DNA of 64,000 bases, from assembly GCA_002794775.1 (NCBI GenBank), contig NBAY01000054.1:186001-250000 (forward strand), written 5' to 3'. Position numbers and translations under genes: made by a program. The notes below the pieces were generated by a model that saw only the letters and a list, made by a program, of their open reading frames with translations, ran no database searches and was not told where the DNA came from. Below are positions 45,052 through 57,170 of the stretch, piece after piece. Positions within the stretch are counted from its first letter, which is position 1. The number at the start of each line of letters is the position of its first letter. This stretch comes from Porodaedalea pini. Taxonomy: Eukaryota > Basidiomycota > Agaricomycetes > Hymenochaetales > Hymenochaetaceae.

Positions 45052-48000
45052 TTACCTTGTATGCAAAGAACAGCAATATGTCTGTGCATGAGCTATAAAG
45101 AAGGACTTTGAGAAATAGTTCTGTTGCTAAGTGATTCTGACTCATAAGTTCATCTTGTAACTCTTACGAGGATGGATTGTCTCCTTCTGGACTGTCTCAA
45201 TCTACAAAGGCTCAAGCTCCCGATTGAAGACCTGACATAAGTCCATGATGATGCTCTCGTGGATCTTCTGCAACAAGTGGGCACAGAAGATCTGAATGAG
45301 AGAGATCTTTAGGGTCAGGATCTTTCTGTGCATGAAAATGCCGGTCAAATCCAATTGCACTTGGAAACCGACATAGGTGTTCGCACGATTGATAGTCGGA
45401 CTTCACCAAAGTGTGAATTGACGGTTAGGAATTTGATTAAGACCAGATCATTGAGCATTTGTCAACTTCTTGTATCTCATTGACTCTTCGAATCCAGATG
45501 CTTTCTCCCAGAACAGACCCTCCCAAGTTGGTAAGTAGGTGCCTTTGAAAAGTGTATGCTCTAGGATTCCTTCAACGCCCCCCAAAGCTGCAATGACATC
45601 AACACGGTAGTTGTTCAACTGCCAGAGCTTGCCGTCGTGTTGCTATGACGTCCACCAAAGAGGGTTGCTGCAAAGATAATTCGTTAGAAAGAGGTTGTAG
45701 GGTAAAAACAAAATACTCACTGTTTCAGGAGCTGATACTGCTTCCAGTCTGTCCGCACACGCCAACCACGGTCATACGCCAGACTGAACGACGCCACCGA
45801 GTCAGCTTTGAACTTTGAGCAAGCAATAGGCTGAACTTACATATGACGGCCTTTCTGGAACAATGTGTTAATACGAGGGATGCCGCGACCCCAGCTATCC
45901 TCCAGATCTTTCAGTGTCAGTCGATGATTTTGCGCATTCGCTTCCTTCCTCTTCATTGAATATTCCGACCAAGCACGAGCCGAGTCCAAAAACTCCGCTT
46001 CCCAAGGCTGAAGGTATTGATGCAAGTTGGGAATGAGCTGGTCATCCTCATGGGTCATACCGGCGCGGAAGTGAGTTACTGCATTTGAGGGTATGAGTTA
46101 CAATTATCGATAGAGATGCTTCAGTAAGGAGATGTACACACCTCCCACATTGGTCTGCTTGGACCATCGGAGATCGCTCTGAGGAATAAGCACGTGACCC
46201 ATAGACAACATTCCAAGGCCATCGAGTTCCTATACGACAACAGTTCAGCAAGATATGATATACATAAGAGTTGGGATGCTTACTTTAGGGGTGTAGAAGA
46301 CGACCGGAGGGAAACGCGAAGGCATCTTACTGTTCAAGCCGATCTTGACACGGGTCTGCATTTTGTTCTCAGCCTTCACCAAAGCATCAAGCAGCTCGTT
46401 CGTATGGATGACGGCCTCCCGATAGTAGATCATCAGACCAATGATCGCAGTGTCCCATTTGTTGACAATCTTGGAAAAGGTGGTAGAGCCTGAGTTCATG
46501 AGGACCTGGCGGATACGGTTGTTAAACTGTTGAACACTTATGAAATTCTTCAGCATTACATATTCCATGGAAGCTTTAATATTCTTACCTTCGTCGGAGA
46601 CGCGGAGGAAGGCTTGTGCAGTACGCTCCTTCAACTGCTCGTTGGTCAAGTTCCACACCCCGTCCTTGAGCGAGAACTGCTCTCCAGTCATTGTCCGGAT
46701 CTTCGGCAGAATGCGCACCTCGAAGCCGCTCATCGAGAAGAGTAGCTGAGGGTTGTTTTTAGAGTAGACACTAACAAACGGATCTTCCCATTCAATCGTC
46801 GTCAAAGAACGACGCAGGCTCTGCTTCACGTTCCAGAACACAGCTCGACCTAGATTGACGTCGTGCTTGATCAGGCGCATACTCCAATAACGTTGTTGTT
46901 TGTTGGATCCAGATTCGCGTTGAGGTAACGTTGTATAAGGTCGCGTGATTCCTCGGCGGTGAAGCGGAATGAAATATGCAAACGATCAACATAACGAGAA
47001 TAGAGACGGACTGGATGGCGTGTCTCGGTCGCAGAATCACGGTACTGCAGGAAATTATTGGGCAGTTGTGTGGGACGCGCCATTTCACTTGCGCGTTGCA
47101 AGCCGAGGATGAGAAGATCGAGGACAAGACCATAGTATTGGAAGACAAAGGCAGTATATGTTCGTATGTGCCATATCTTTGCAGGTGCGAACACAGTTAT
47201 TCTTCGCTGTGATATAGTCCGCAAGATTATGGTCGAGAATAAGATGAAGCAGACGGTTGAGAAGGGTCAGGTCAATCTTTTCGTAGATTCGACAGTACGG
47301 TCTCCATCATCACTACGCATTCGCCCTCGCTCGTCTCCCAGATGTCCGTCAAGTTATTGATACCCTGGCACCACTTGTACACTAGAAGGGGAGGAGGTTC
47401 AGTGTCCACAGGCTTGATCCACGCCGGGAATAACCCGCGCTTGTCAGCCTCAAAGAATAAGAACTGGTCAAGATATGCGAGCTTGTCATACGTGTCGAAG
47501 AACTCAGTGCCTGCCTCTTTGAAGGCTCGCTGAGTGAGCAAGAGACGCTTGATCCTAGACAAACCTGCATGCGAATCAATAAGCTACACCCTACGACCAA
47601 TTAGAAAAAGAACATACATTTGTGTGGATTGTCATACACCTGCTCAATGAGAGCAAGCTCCTCACGCTGAGATTGGTTAAGACGATCTTTGACGCTGTAC
47701 GCCTCTTTCAACTTCTCAAGAGCCAACACGAGCAACTTCGTGTCATGCTTGTACGAAAGGGGACTGTATGGAAACATCAATGGGAATTACTTAAAAACAT
47801 AGTTAATTGAATCTTACGGGAATGGGATGGGTGCAATTTCCGACTCTCAAGCCAGTGGTCCGTCGATGTGTAGATCGCAACGGCCTCCTCAGCACTAACG
47901 TAAGGACCATCTTTGAGGTAAGCATGCTGAAGCTCCTGCTCAGCTTTCAAGTACAGTCGAGTAAGACGCCCTAAGTTCTTCTTGACCACAGCCTTGTCGA

Positions 48001-50538
48001 CAGTCGCACCGCACCTGACACGCTCGCGAATGTAGTGCGCAACCGAGCACCACCAGTCCGCCTTGCTCTTGATGTACCGCAGGATGATGTTCTCGATTGC
48101 AGTCGGCATGCCCGGGACCTTCCATGGAGCTGTAGAATAAGGCTTAGTACGCAAAGTCCAGATTCAACCAAACGACGTACTGTTTGCCTTCCAGCAGTGC
48201 CACGCTTCTGACAAGTGCTGCAAGATAGTCTTCGCCTTGTTCTGCTTGATCGACTCCGGCATCATATCAAGAATATCGTGCATCACGGCAGTGCGTAATT
48301 CCAAGTCATAGTGCTATTCGACACGCTGCTTCGTGACCGTCTTTGCGATGCCCTTGCTGCTGAGACCCTCGAACTGACGCGCAAGCAAGTTTGTGAGCCA
48401 GTGCTCAAGCAGTGGTACAATTCCACGCATGAAGAAGAGCCACACTCGCCAACCTGGAGCCCCAAACCCACAGCCTGGTCCCTTACCAACAGGTCCCGTA
48501 TTGAAGCGATAGTAGATTAGATGATTGAGATCTTTGCACGTCCGGATCTGACACATAAGTTTGTACTTGTAACGGTACATGCCGGTGAGCGCGCCGATGT
48601 GTGCAAAGATATACTGCAATGCATCCGCCAGTTGGAAGGCATCCACATTGCTAAGCCGGAATTGGACGTGCGCATCGACGACGAGCTTCGTGAGGCGAAG
48701 AGTTTCACGGCACAAATGGAATGCATTTCCAAAGCAAGCCTTTCTGTGTTCCTTCGTCGTGAGCGTCTTTACCGGCTTCAGATTCACGTTGTAATCGAGA
48801 TGAAGGTAATTCAAGTTCTAGAAGGATTGGAAGTCAGAATGATATAACGCAGCTTTCCCAAAGATCATACCTTGCGACGGACGAGCAAGTTCAGCATGTT
48901 GTATCCTTGCCTGCACACTTGCAAACAAGCCTCCACCCAGTCCAGTTTTGTGGTCTGGAAAAAATTCGTCGCCTTCAACTGACGGAACAGGTTCTCTTTC
49001 GTCATCGGCTTCTCCGGCGTCGTCTTCAGCTCGTTGAGAACAAAGCACTTGAGTAGCTTCTGGTACGACACGCGAACCTTTACAGGCTGGTTCGGTGGGC
49101 AGTGCTCCAACTACCAATTCTTCACCAATGGTACATCTTGCGCGCGGCGCATGTGTCCCGAGCGGCGACTGTAAGGCACCGGCGCCCACCATAAGGCAAT
49201 ACCGTCCGCAGTGCTCTCCTTCTCCAAATCCTTATCCGAGAGGAATGGCTCAACCTCATCTGGTAGCTCGAATCCATCCTCGTCCGCGCCGTTGGGTCTG
49301 AAGATTTCGTCCTCGTGAGAAACGAGAGGCGCATTCTTTGGTTGGAAACCACGAGAGGAGACAGGGTTAATGAGCGGATCGAAGTAGAAAGCAGGCAAGT
49401 CAGGATCGTCCGTGCGTATCTAGATGTTCTTCAACGTATGGTAAGGCGAAATATGCACAGAACGTGGAAGAGGATTGTACAGGTGCGGGAAAGCAACATT
49501 GTATTCAGTACGACTCTGCTGACGAATAATGATCTTGTTGATGTCATTGAACTCGTTCAATCCTCGTCAAAAGAGCCCATGTCCCTATACAGAGGCTCGA
49601 ACTTAGGACCACCAGGAATGGCCAGATTGAGTGCTTTAGCGGTGAAGAAAGACTTCTTGTCGAACAAGTAACTCGAGTTACTGTCGGTGTGATCCGAGAG
49701 GAGCGACCGACCGAGTCGATACAAGTTGGCCATGATGGGGAGTGAAAGCGACCAGTATTTGTAGGACGAACCATTGACGTGCGGAGTGTCAATCAATGGC
49801 TTCGGATCATAAAACCAATCAATTATAGCACTGTCCTCCTCCTCATCCAGGTCAAGTTGAATGGCTTCCAGCGGCTCGACATCCAGCACGTTGTCCCCAT
49901 AGTCGAGAGGAGGTTCTTCGTCGTCGAAGAATGGGAAGCGCGTACGCTTGAAGTGTCGACGGTCGCGCTTCTCGCGACGCATAGCAAGCCACATGGAGCT
50001 CCACTGAGCATGATACACCGGCTCAATGACACGCGGAATCTCGTTGACAAAAGTGATTGCACCCGTGATATGGTAGAGGACAGGCACTTCGCGGACCTAC
50101 TCCCAGGGATACGGGATGTTTTCGAGCAGTTTCATGACCGCATGGGGGACGTATTTGAGCGCACCGAGATGTACACGCTTATCATTACGGAACTTGCGGT
50201 TACTCGTGTCTCCATGGTCTTTTATAATCTTGCGAACGTGCTCGGGTGGAAGATCCTGTAAACAACAGAACACGCGTCGTCAGCGCTCAAGTTGCATGTC
50301 ACTTACCAATGGAACGAAGGCACACCTGCTTCCCAGTATCAACAAATCCACCTTTGCGCTTCTCGCCATAGCGCTTGTTCTGCATCTGGATCCACTTATG
50401 GGACTTTTGCGCGAGTACCTCTGGCGGCATCCGCGAACTCGAAGGTTCGCCAGCGGAAGACATAGGCATGCCCGGCGGGGGAGGCGGCATCCCGGGCGTC
50501 GTGTCGATAGCACTGGGAGCACCTGGCGGGGCACCCAT
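45052..50538 (-). pseudogene. PRP8: PRP8 fragment, copy 2 (N-terminal three quarters)
   Basis: From MGAPPGAPSAIDTTPGMPPPP at 50538 through [59 protein letters not shown] and [19 protein letters not shown] (49.6 kb). It then runs [28 protein letters not shown], the reverse-transcriptase-like region, [16 protein letters not shown] (46.88 kb), [29 protein letters not shown] and [21 protein letters not shown] (45.9 kb), and ends near SCTDILLFAYKV at the MITE. Introns are present. Unlike copy 1 it has the N-terminus and the 46.2-45.1 kb part but not the JAB region. Stops and small deletions (for example loss of [13 protein letters not shown] residues) make it dead. Prp8 is the central spliceosome protein. 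Confidence 0.9.
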
Positions 50539-51330
50539 AGCGAGGTCATCGTTTACGTTTTGATCGAGTGCTACAATACCATCTGCAACGTCATCGTCCG
50601 CTGCATTCGTGTTGATAACGATATGTGCATCCAAATCGACATCGAGCGCATCAGACGTACCCGCGACACCTACATCGGCTGCACCGGTCGCCGCTGGCGA
50701 GGGAGAGTCTGCAACGATTCCGACTGTCCGACGTCCGTGGGGAAGTGAAGGAGGCGGGGGCAAGTCTTCGTCCATGTCCTGGTCGTGTGATGTCGTCGTC
50801 TCCATCTCGACATCACCATCCGCATCCGGCTCGCCATCATCCTCCGTCTCTGTGTCAGGCCTCGAAGTTGATGTCGAGGGCGTTGCCGCTTCTGCCACCA
50901 TCCGGGCGCGAATTGTTAGAGAGCGCGCCATCGACGCACCGCAGTTGCCTGCTCGCGTGCATTCGGCTGTGTGTCCCAAACTCGGCACGCCACGACCGTG
51001 CTACGCTAGATCTGTCGTGCCCTGGTACAATGACCGTACTTGTTGGGGTACCTGAGCCAGACGGCGTCGCATTCGCAGACGTGTCAGTTGAGACGAACGT
51101 CTCAGCATTCAATGTGGCAACGCTTTGTTCTTCCTGAAAGGCCCTCAGATCAGTCAGCCAATAACAAAGATGATGGATCACTCACCTCGGCGTTCGCAAG
51201 GGATCGTTCGATAGCGAGCAGTATGACGAGTTCTTGGGCCTGCTCGCGCCGACGCTGTTCTAATTGCTGCTGCCGTCGTTGCTGACGCTGTTCACGGGTC
51301 TCGCGTGGTATGCCGCTCGCACTCGTGGGA
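50539..51330 (-). pseudogene. Unidentified gene fragment X between PRP8 and BTB
   Basis: On the minus strand from the BTB junction: a coiled-coil, glutamine- and arginine-rich piece (RETREQRQQRRQQQLEQRR) and VILLAIERSLANAE. A likely intron begins GTGAGTGATCC at about 51187, followed by FQEEQSVATLNAET. A long acidic low-complexity part follows (DTETEDDGEPDADGDVEMET, DEDLPPPPSLPHGRRT). The acidic part is in frame with PRP8, so some of it may be a Prp8 leader rather than gene X. I do not recognise the protein. It has no counterpart at the other PRP8 or BTB copies in the window. Confidence 0.45.
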
Positions 51331-52240
51331 GGCAAGGGAAGGCGAAGGGTCGTGAGCTCGCCGGGCAGGGGTATTCTTGAGACCATAGGTGATGAGTTGA
51401 TCGTAGAGATATGGCGCACGCGAAACAAGAACGAATCGATGCGAGCAGAAGACGGCGGTCGTCTCTTCTTCATTGCAAGGAGCACCCATTGTTGGCATAT
51501 CGCTGTGTAGTTCAATCCGAACGTCAGAATACAGACGAGACCTCCACATGAAGACAAGGTCCTTCCGAAGCTTGTCGACGCGTGCCTCTTCCACATTGGC
51601 GTCACCTTCCCGGCCCTCCTCATTCGCGTCGAACAAAAACTCAAACACATCCCCAAATCCCTTTCCTGTATAGAGATACTCGAGCTCGTTGGCGAATAAC
51701 GCGGGATTATGGTTGAGAGATATGCGCGTGAAGGAGCCGATTACAGAGGGCGCAGGGGAGATAGGCCAGAATTGGGAAGGTGAAGTGGAGCACATCGAGG
51801 CAGTAGGGGAACTCAACGCCAAGGTTGAGAGAGTGTGCAGATGTTGTCGGCATTGGAAGAGACGATGTCGGAGAGGCAGCGAAAGGAAGTGGGGACGCGA
51901 TAGGTGTCGGGCGGAACGAGAAATAGTGCGCCTGGGAACTGAGTAGTGCACGAGCATAAACGATAGCTAGCATTTGTTAGTCTCAAGGACAGGTGGTAGG
52001 TTCTGCGCTTGTGCTCACGTTTATGTCCCCGAACCTCCGAGTCCGCGTTGCGGCCTTTGTCCATCGCGTCCTCATCCATTAGATCCCAGACGTCGTCTGG
52101 GAAGCAATCCTTCGCGCGATGAAAGAGCGATTGGAGGTCCTCTTGCCATGCTGTTGTCGACCTCTTCGTTGCCTCGAGCAGAGCAGGTGGGCAGGCAGGC
52201 AGCTGTGACGGGACGGCTACCAAGACAAGCAGAGATGTAG
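51331..52240 (-). pseudogene. BTB/POZ-domain protein fragment, copy 2
   Basis: Same gene as 19369-20426. VAVPSQLPACPPALLEATK near 52.2 kb, NELEYLYTGKGFGDVFEFLF, LRKDLVFMWRSRLYSDVRI, VFCSHRFVLVSRAPYLYDQLITYGLKN, then TLRLPLPP, where it is joined to gene X at about 51330. The BTB core is therefore cut about halfway, earlier than in copy 1. Its 5' side continues into T1 in both copies, suggesting one original capture of the gene's 5' end. Confidence 0.72.
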
Positions 52241-52325
52241 TGTGATAAAGAAAAAAGCAGAGAAATCCCAAGAGAAAGGTGAAGGAGACAAGTCAGGTCA
52301 GGTGTGCCTCCGCTGAGGATCACAT

Positions 52326-52748
52326 GGGGGAGTGAAGCGAGTGTCTTTGCTGCAGCAAAACAGACTCGTCGACGACCGCAAGGGTGGGGATCACATGTTG
52401 GCACTGTCGTCAACTCTGCTTTCGACCAATTTTTAATTCAACCAGGCCACTTTATTTTACAAAAAATACATAGACAGATAGAGAATTGTCTGAAGTTTTT
52501 TTACATGGTTCAAGGGTGAGATTTTGATGGTTGAATAAAATTAAATATGCCAATGAAGAAAGTGAGCACTGTACAGCCACAAAAGCAGTGAACCCTTCAT
52601 AGCCACAGCCCGAATTTAGCAGAAAAGGGGTCCAAAATTAACATATATGGTATGCCATCAGCTTATAAAAGCTGACAAAAACCCAAATTGGGGACTTTAT
52701 CTTTGCCCACAACAAAAGACGATACTTCGTAAACTCAGTAATCGTAAT
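52326..52748 (+). repeat. T1 end sequence, third copy
   Basis: Matches 30690-31109, with the hairpin at 52658-52675 and the end CTCAGTAATCGTAA at 52748. Here T1 is not followed by the transposase but by TGCACTTGTATATTAATATAT and then copia LTR, so the block's right border can be read. Confidence 0.8.
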
Positions 52749-52770
52749 GCACTTGTATATTAATATATAT

Positions 52771-52839
52771 CTATCTGTTGCACTCATCCATTGGACTCAG
52801 GTGTGAAGTGTGAGCCCTTTTGGTTCACTGCTGCTAATA
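52771..52839 (+). repeat. Copia-1 3' LTR, right part
   Basis: CTATCTGTTGCACTCATCC to GCTGCTAATA, followed by the target duplicate TCACC. It shares the unusual terminal CTAATA with the 5' LTR at 39248, which ties it to copia-1. Confidence 0.85.
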
Positions 52840-52844
52840 TCACC

Positions 52845-53820
52845 ACCAAGTCGATCGTATATGGTTTGCCCGGGGACGGGTCCACCTCCTTCGTTTCTAG
52901 GCGTTGCTGCAACCTGTCTTTCATCTTGCCTGTAAAGGCTCGAACGAATGTGCGTGCCACTTCCTCCACTGAAACGATTGAGTTATGTTCCAAATACTTT
53001 GACCTCACCATGAATTCTCTCTTATACTCTCCGAAATCCTCCCTCGACTGTATTCCTTTACTCCTCCAACCTTCAACGAGCCTGTCGAGGTCCTCCCGGG
53101 TGAAGCGCACGCCGGGTAAAATGCTATAATCACCTCTTTTGCCTTCGTCCAATCGTTCACTCCCGTACTGACACCATCGGCGGTATCCCACAGCTCAGCT
53201 ACGGAACTCGAAGCGTAATACTTCACGTACCGGATCTTCGCTGTGTCGTCTAAGTTGCAGTCAGTCGTGATATATTCGATATCCTCGAAGTACCGAGGAA
53301 GGTCTAACGGGTTATGTCCATCGAAGAAGGGAGCGTCTCTAGCTCCGCGACATGGAGGACGGTTTGACATGATTCTAGCTGGGGGTACTGGCTGTACCGG
53401 CGCTACCACGGTCGATGTCCGGGGCTGCATAGCCTGTGTGTTAACGGGGTTTGACAGAACTGACAACGTACCGACGGGCGAAGACGTCTGTCCCGGTACA
53501 GACGAACTAGGATCCGGTAAGACGAGCTGAGCGGTAGCGTCTGGGTTGTCACTCTCGTGCTCGGTTAGTGGTGACGAGCTAGTCGACAGGGCTGAGGGGA
53601 CTGTCGACAGAACTGCAGACGAGCTGATTAATGAAAAGGGAGACTGCACTCCGGAGTTGAATGACGTGTTAAGTTGTTCTAAGTCCGAATCAAGGTAACG
53701 CTCTATGGACTCAGAATCCGAATCCGTAGCACGCTCTTCGATACGGCGTCTACGCTGCCAAGCATTAGCAGTTCGATATGGATGAGGGGGTTCAATAGTC
53801 TGCTGTGATGTCCCACGCAA
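52845..53820 (-). pseudogene. gag: Gypsy-3 Gag, N-terminal part
   Basis: From ATG at 53820 (MRGTSQQTIEPPHPYRTANAW). The first 130 residues are serine-, threonine- and proline-rich. The capsid-like part follows: RDAPFFDGHNPLDLPRYFED, AKIRYVKYYASSSVAELWDT. A frameshift near 53118 separates it from GVRFTREDLDRLVEGW and ARTFVRAFTGKMKDRL. It is interrupted by copia-1 after TIDLVV, and the rest is at 38412-39013. Confidence 0.78.
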
Positions 53821-54842
53821 CGAACACGGTGGACGTGAGGATCACGACACGTTTAACCCCCTTGCGGTGGGCTCCACTTGTAGATCCTGACTTAGGGGTG
53901 TCTGGGATCAGCAGTCCTTTTGGGGACGTGATCGCGTTGCTCTGGGAGGTTAGGGGTAGACTGTGGTGAGATCACTTGACGTACTGGTACACGTCGGTAT
54001 GCTTCGGTACGCACCGGTATGCGTCGATTTTGAGAACTAAGGTTGAGAACTCCTGATGGGTCTGTACTTGACCGGTACGGAGTCGGTACATGCGGGTAAT
54101 CAACGCCGGTATAGTGTGGTCACGACGAGCGATGAGGTTCGAGTTACGGAGTAAGAGATGAGAGACAGTTTCGAGAGACGAGATGCTAAGACGAAGACGG
54201 AATGACTACGAGTTTTACAAGAACTAAGATGGATCGCACTCAAGTTACCCTATCTGAGGGAGACTCTCTGGTAGAACTTACTTGTCCTCTACCTACAACA
54301 TGGGGTGCATATTTATACTAAGTCCAAAGATCTATCTACAGTTAATAATTTCCATACGGGCATAACATGCATATCAATTGAAACATAGAGAAGTCGAAGA
54401 GAAAAGTCATAGGTCATAGAGGCATGCATAGAGTGCATAGAAATCAGAAGAACATAGGAAAAACATAAATCATAATGAAGAAAAATGTCCGCATCGCATC
54501 CGACCATACCGGTGCTCCACCAGAACTCAGATTGTCCAATCGGTACGTGGCTCCCGTCGTCGGACAGCAGTCCGGTATGCGTCTTGGCTGTATGCTCCAT
54601 GTGACCGCATCCCTAATTGTCCAGATAAGATCTCCGGTACGTTCCGTCATGCATTCGGAGGTCTCGGAATGTGTTGCTGACGCGATCATGAGGTTCTGAT
54701 TCGAAACCGGACGGATTGGATTGAGTCTGGTACTGATCAGTACACGTCGGAACCAGTTCTTGAGTGCTTCTGGAGTGATCGGCAGTGATGGGATGATCGG
54801 CACAGCTCTACATCGTGTCTGCTTGCACTTGTCCAGTACCAA
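53821..54842 (-). repeat. Gypsy-3 5' LTR and leader region
   Basis: On the minus strand the LTR probably begins TGGTACTGGACAAGTGC at about 54841. A TATAAATA box lies near 54311-54320. The LTR/leader border cannot be placed because the 3' LTR is lost. CGGTAC or CGGTAT is repeated at least eight times. No gene. Confidence 0.5.
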
Positions 54843-56085
54843 CTTGGTTTACAATTGCTTGCTGTAGTCCTAAGTGGGCTGGGTCTATGTTGACCTGTGC
54901 AGGCCACGTTGGTCTCGAGTAACCCGACAGCTGGCTGGGTATCTGCGAAGACATCACGCCTGGAGTTTTAGCCAACTATGAAAGCTCATTAGCTTCCAGA
55001 AATGAATTGACATGAGGAAGACACGTACCAAGAGCCTCGCATGGTCATTATAATTGTTCATGGTGTAGGGCTGATGCCTTCCATTGGAATGAACCAAAAA
55101 AGTCCTCCAGGTGCTCACTGCATCTCATACTCTGTTTGATTTCCTTTATAAAAGGTGTGAGTATTTCATTCGAGTTGACTTTCGCTGCCTGAGCTGCGCT
55201 ATTTGGCTTAGTCGTGTCCTGTAACATGCTTCCAGGCCTCTTGGAACTTTTCTAACCAGAACAAAATTTGCGCGTCAACCCTTAGAGAAGACCAAGAGAA
55301 ACAATTGCCATTCACCAAATCATCGTTCATATTCATATCCACGACATCATGTGCAGTATCCTGCTTGTGTTTCTTCTTCTGCTGTTTAAGTTACCCCTTG
55401 ACCCCTTGCACAAGCTCGTTGAGATCTGCATCGGAGTCAAGATACCGTGGTTGAACCTTTGCTCTGATCTTTTCGAACCACAGAGCGGTGTAGTATAGTG
55501 CGACTGTTGTGCAACGACACTGAAGACCGAAGAATTTCCACCACAATGTTGCGCACATCAATTATGGTATCCCGTGGTTCACTGTTCATTTTGAGCAAGC
55601 CGCACCCATCATCAACTAAGGCGGCAAGTGTGAGTCAGTGTGAGTCATGGCTGCTCAATGGCAGGTGGTTCTTCAGGCTCACGTTGGAGACGTTCCATGT
55701 AACGAATATTGTCTCTAGTCGTTGGGCTCAAACTTTTTTCAACACTCTATTCATCCCAGTCATTTGGATCCTCATTGGCCATTCAGGCTATATCAAGTTG
55801 TGTTGGTTCTTCATCATAGTCTTCCTTGTAAATATAGGTCAGATCGCAATCAGTAGTCCTTCAGCTCCTTCTCTGACACTTGGCCCCCGCATCATCCTGT
55901 GATAGCTTGTCAACTATGCACCGGTAGATGAGACTGTCTATGCCACCTTGGTGCATCTCAAGCCCCTTCAGAATTATATCATTGTGGAATTAACACGGTT
56001 ATCTGATCCCTAACCTGGCTAACCCACTGTATCGCTTGGTCAAAGAAGTTTTGCTTATCAGATCAATAATTAGGGAAGGGGTTCA
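54843..56085. other. Degenerate segment, no intact gene
   Basis: On the minus strand there are traces of coding sequence with many stops (for example DADLNELVQGVKG near 55.4 kb and FWLEKFQEAWKHVTG near 55.2 kb), perhaps an old transposon protein. The plus-strand ORF at 55498-55902 is not recognisable. I can assign nothing firmly. Confidence 0.35.
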
Positions 56086-56275
56086 TTTTTTTTTCCCAGA
56101 AGACTGGTGATGAATTCAGTGGATAAATGTGTATTGAAAGCAACCTCGATGACAGAGCAGTCGAACATGCCATCAAGACCGATAGCTGGCAGGACATAAA
56201 AATTGGCAGTGTCTACCGTTTTCCCCTATTGAAGAACTGTTTTCAACAAGTGCGGCGATCCTGAAGAGTATGAAA
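56086..56275 (-). pseudogene. DDE_3 transposase relic
   Basis: The minus strand reads GKTVDTANFYVLPAIGLDGM followed by FDCSVIEVAFNTHLSTEFITSLL, which lines up with YSILPAISLDGMLNCIILEG...FNTESFTAFIAHLL of the arm A/B transposases. It is a different, more diverged member. Sequence on both sides does not continue the match clearly. Confidence 0.6.
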
Positions 56276-57170
56276 TTTTTGTGTATGGCAGATAAAGTTT
56301 TGCTATATAGGGAAACTCCAGGAAAAAAAATTAAAAGTGTCATCATTTTCCAGAAGTGCTGTATCACATGTACAGTGTTCAAAAATAAAACAGGCGAAGG
56401 AGCTGAGAAAGGGGCTGTGAGAGGATCTGTTTTGGAGAATGACTATATTGTGAGCTCTGATTGGCTTGACAAAGGAGTCATGAAAAAAAGCAATGCTAAA
56501 TGTGAGAAACCATCAATTTTCTAAGTTGTTTTGAAGATATAGATGAATATGAGGAGGATGCACATTTATTTTTGAGACAAAAACTAGAGAATTGCATGAA
56601 ACAAAAATTGAGCTCTGCAAGGTGGCATACGGTCCATGGAAATTGGATTTGTTTTGTGTCACCTATATCTAAATGGAGGTTCGATTGATTACGCGTGATA
56701 GTTTTGTTCAGATTGAACCGATGGTGTGGCCCTGACCGAGGAGATTCATATAAGGCTCCCCATCCTCTCCTCCTCCACTTGTCCCCATTACGCTCCTCCA
56801 TCTGTAACTTTGTTCAAGAATAAAGGGTAAATTAATTGACTCATCACCAATGTGTTTCTGATACTTATTATTGTATATTTGTGTCTTTTATTATTAGTGA
56901 TTATTCTTCCTTATACAGGTACTGGGATTACGTGTAGTATGACTCCTGAGACTTCTACAGAAGCCAGACACCAGAGAACATTGGTGTGTTTGTCACTATC
57001 ATTATGTATATAACTTGCTTACTAATGCATTGGCAACTGGAACCTTCTGCTGCAGCTCTCCGTATTCTCCTCTACCGCCATCATTCACACTGTCAAATCT
57101 GTCGACAATGTCGACAACGATAATAACAATGGTGCCAAATACAGGCTTACAAACATTTATTGGCTAAGTT
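56276..57170. other. No gene seen
   Basis: AT-rich sequence. The short open frame at 56270-56524 is lysine-rich and overlaps the transposase relic on the other strand. Nothing recognisable follows up to the coiled-coil fragment. Confidence 0.4.

Larger units (their letters stand above)
44872..52770 (-). mobile_element. Composite insertion: MITE, PRP8, unknown gene, BTB, T1
   Basis: 7.9 kb lying within the copia-1 3' LTR, flanked by a 31-bp direct repeat of LTR sequence (44841-44871 and 52771-52801). One end is exactly the MITE; the other is T1 plus about 22 AT-rich bases. The three gene fragments all read on the minus strand and keep introns. No transposase is inside. It is the third T1-bearing composite in the window. 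Confidence 0.72.
39014..52844 (+). mobile_element. Copia-1 insertion with TSD TCACC (contains a nested composite)
   Basis: The direct repeat TCACC at 39014-39018 and 52840-52844 flanks a Ty1/copia element: 5' LTR 39019-39248, intact polyprotein 40236-44651, and a 3' LTR starting at 44680. That 3' LTR is interrupted after 44871 by a 7.9-kb composite and resumes at 52771, ending CTAATA at 52839, the same altered end as its 5' LTR. So the element is one insertion into gypsy-3 gag. Confidence 0.85.
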
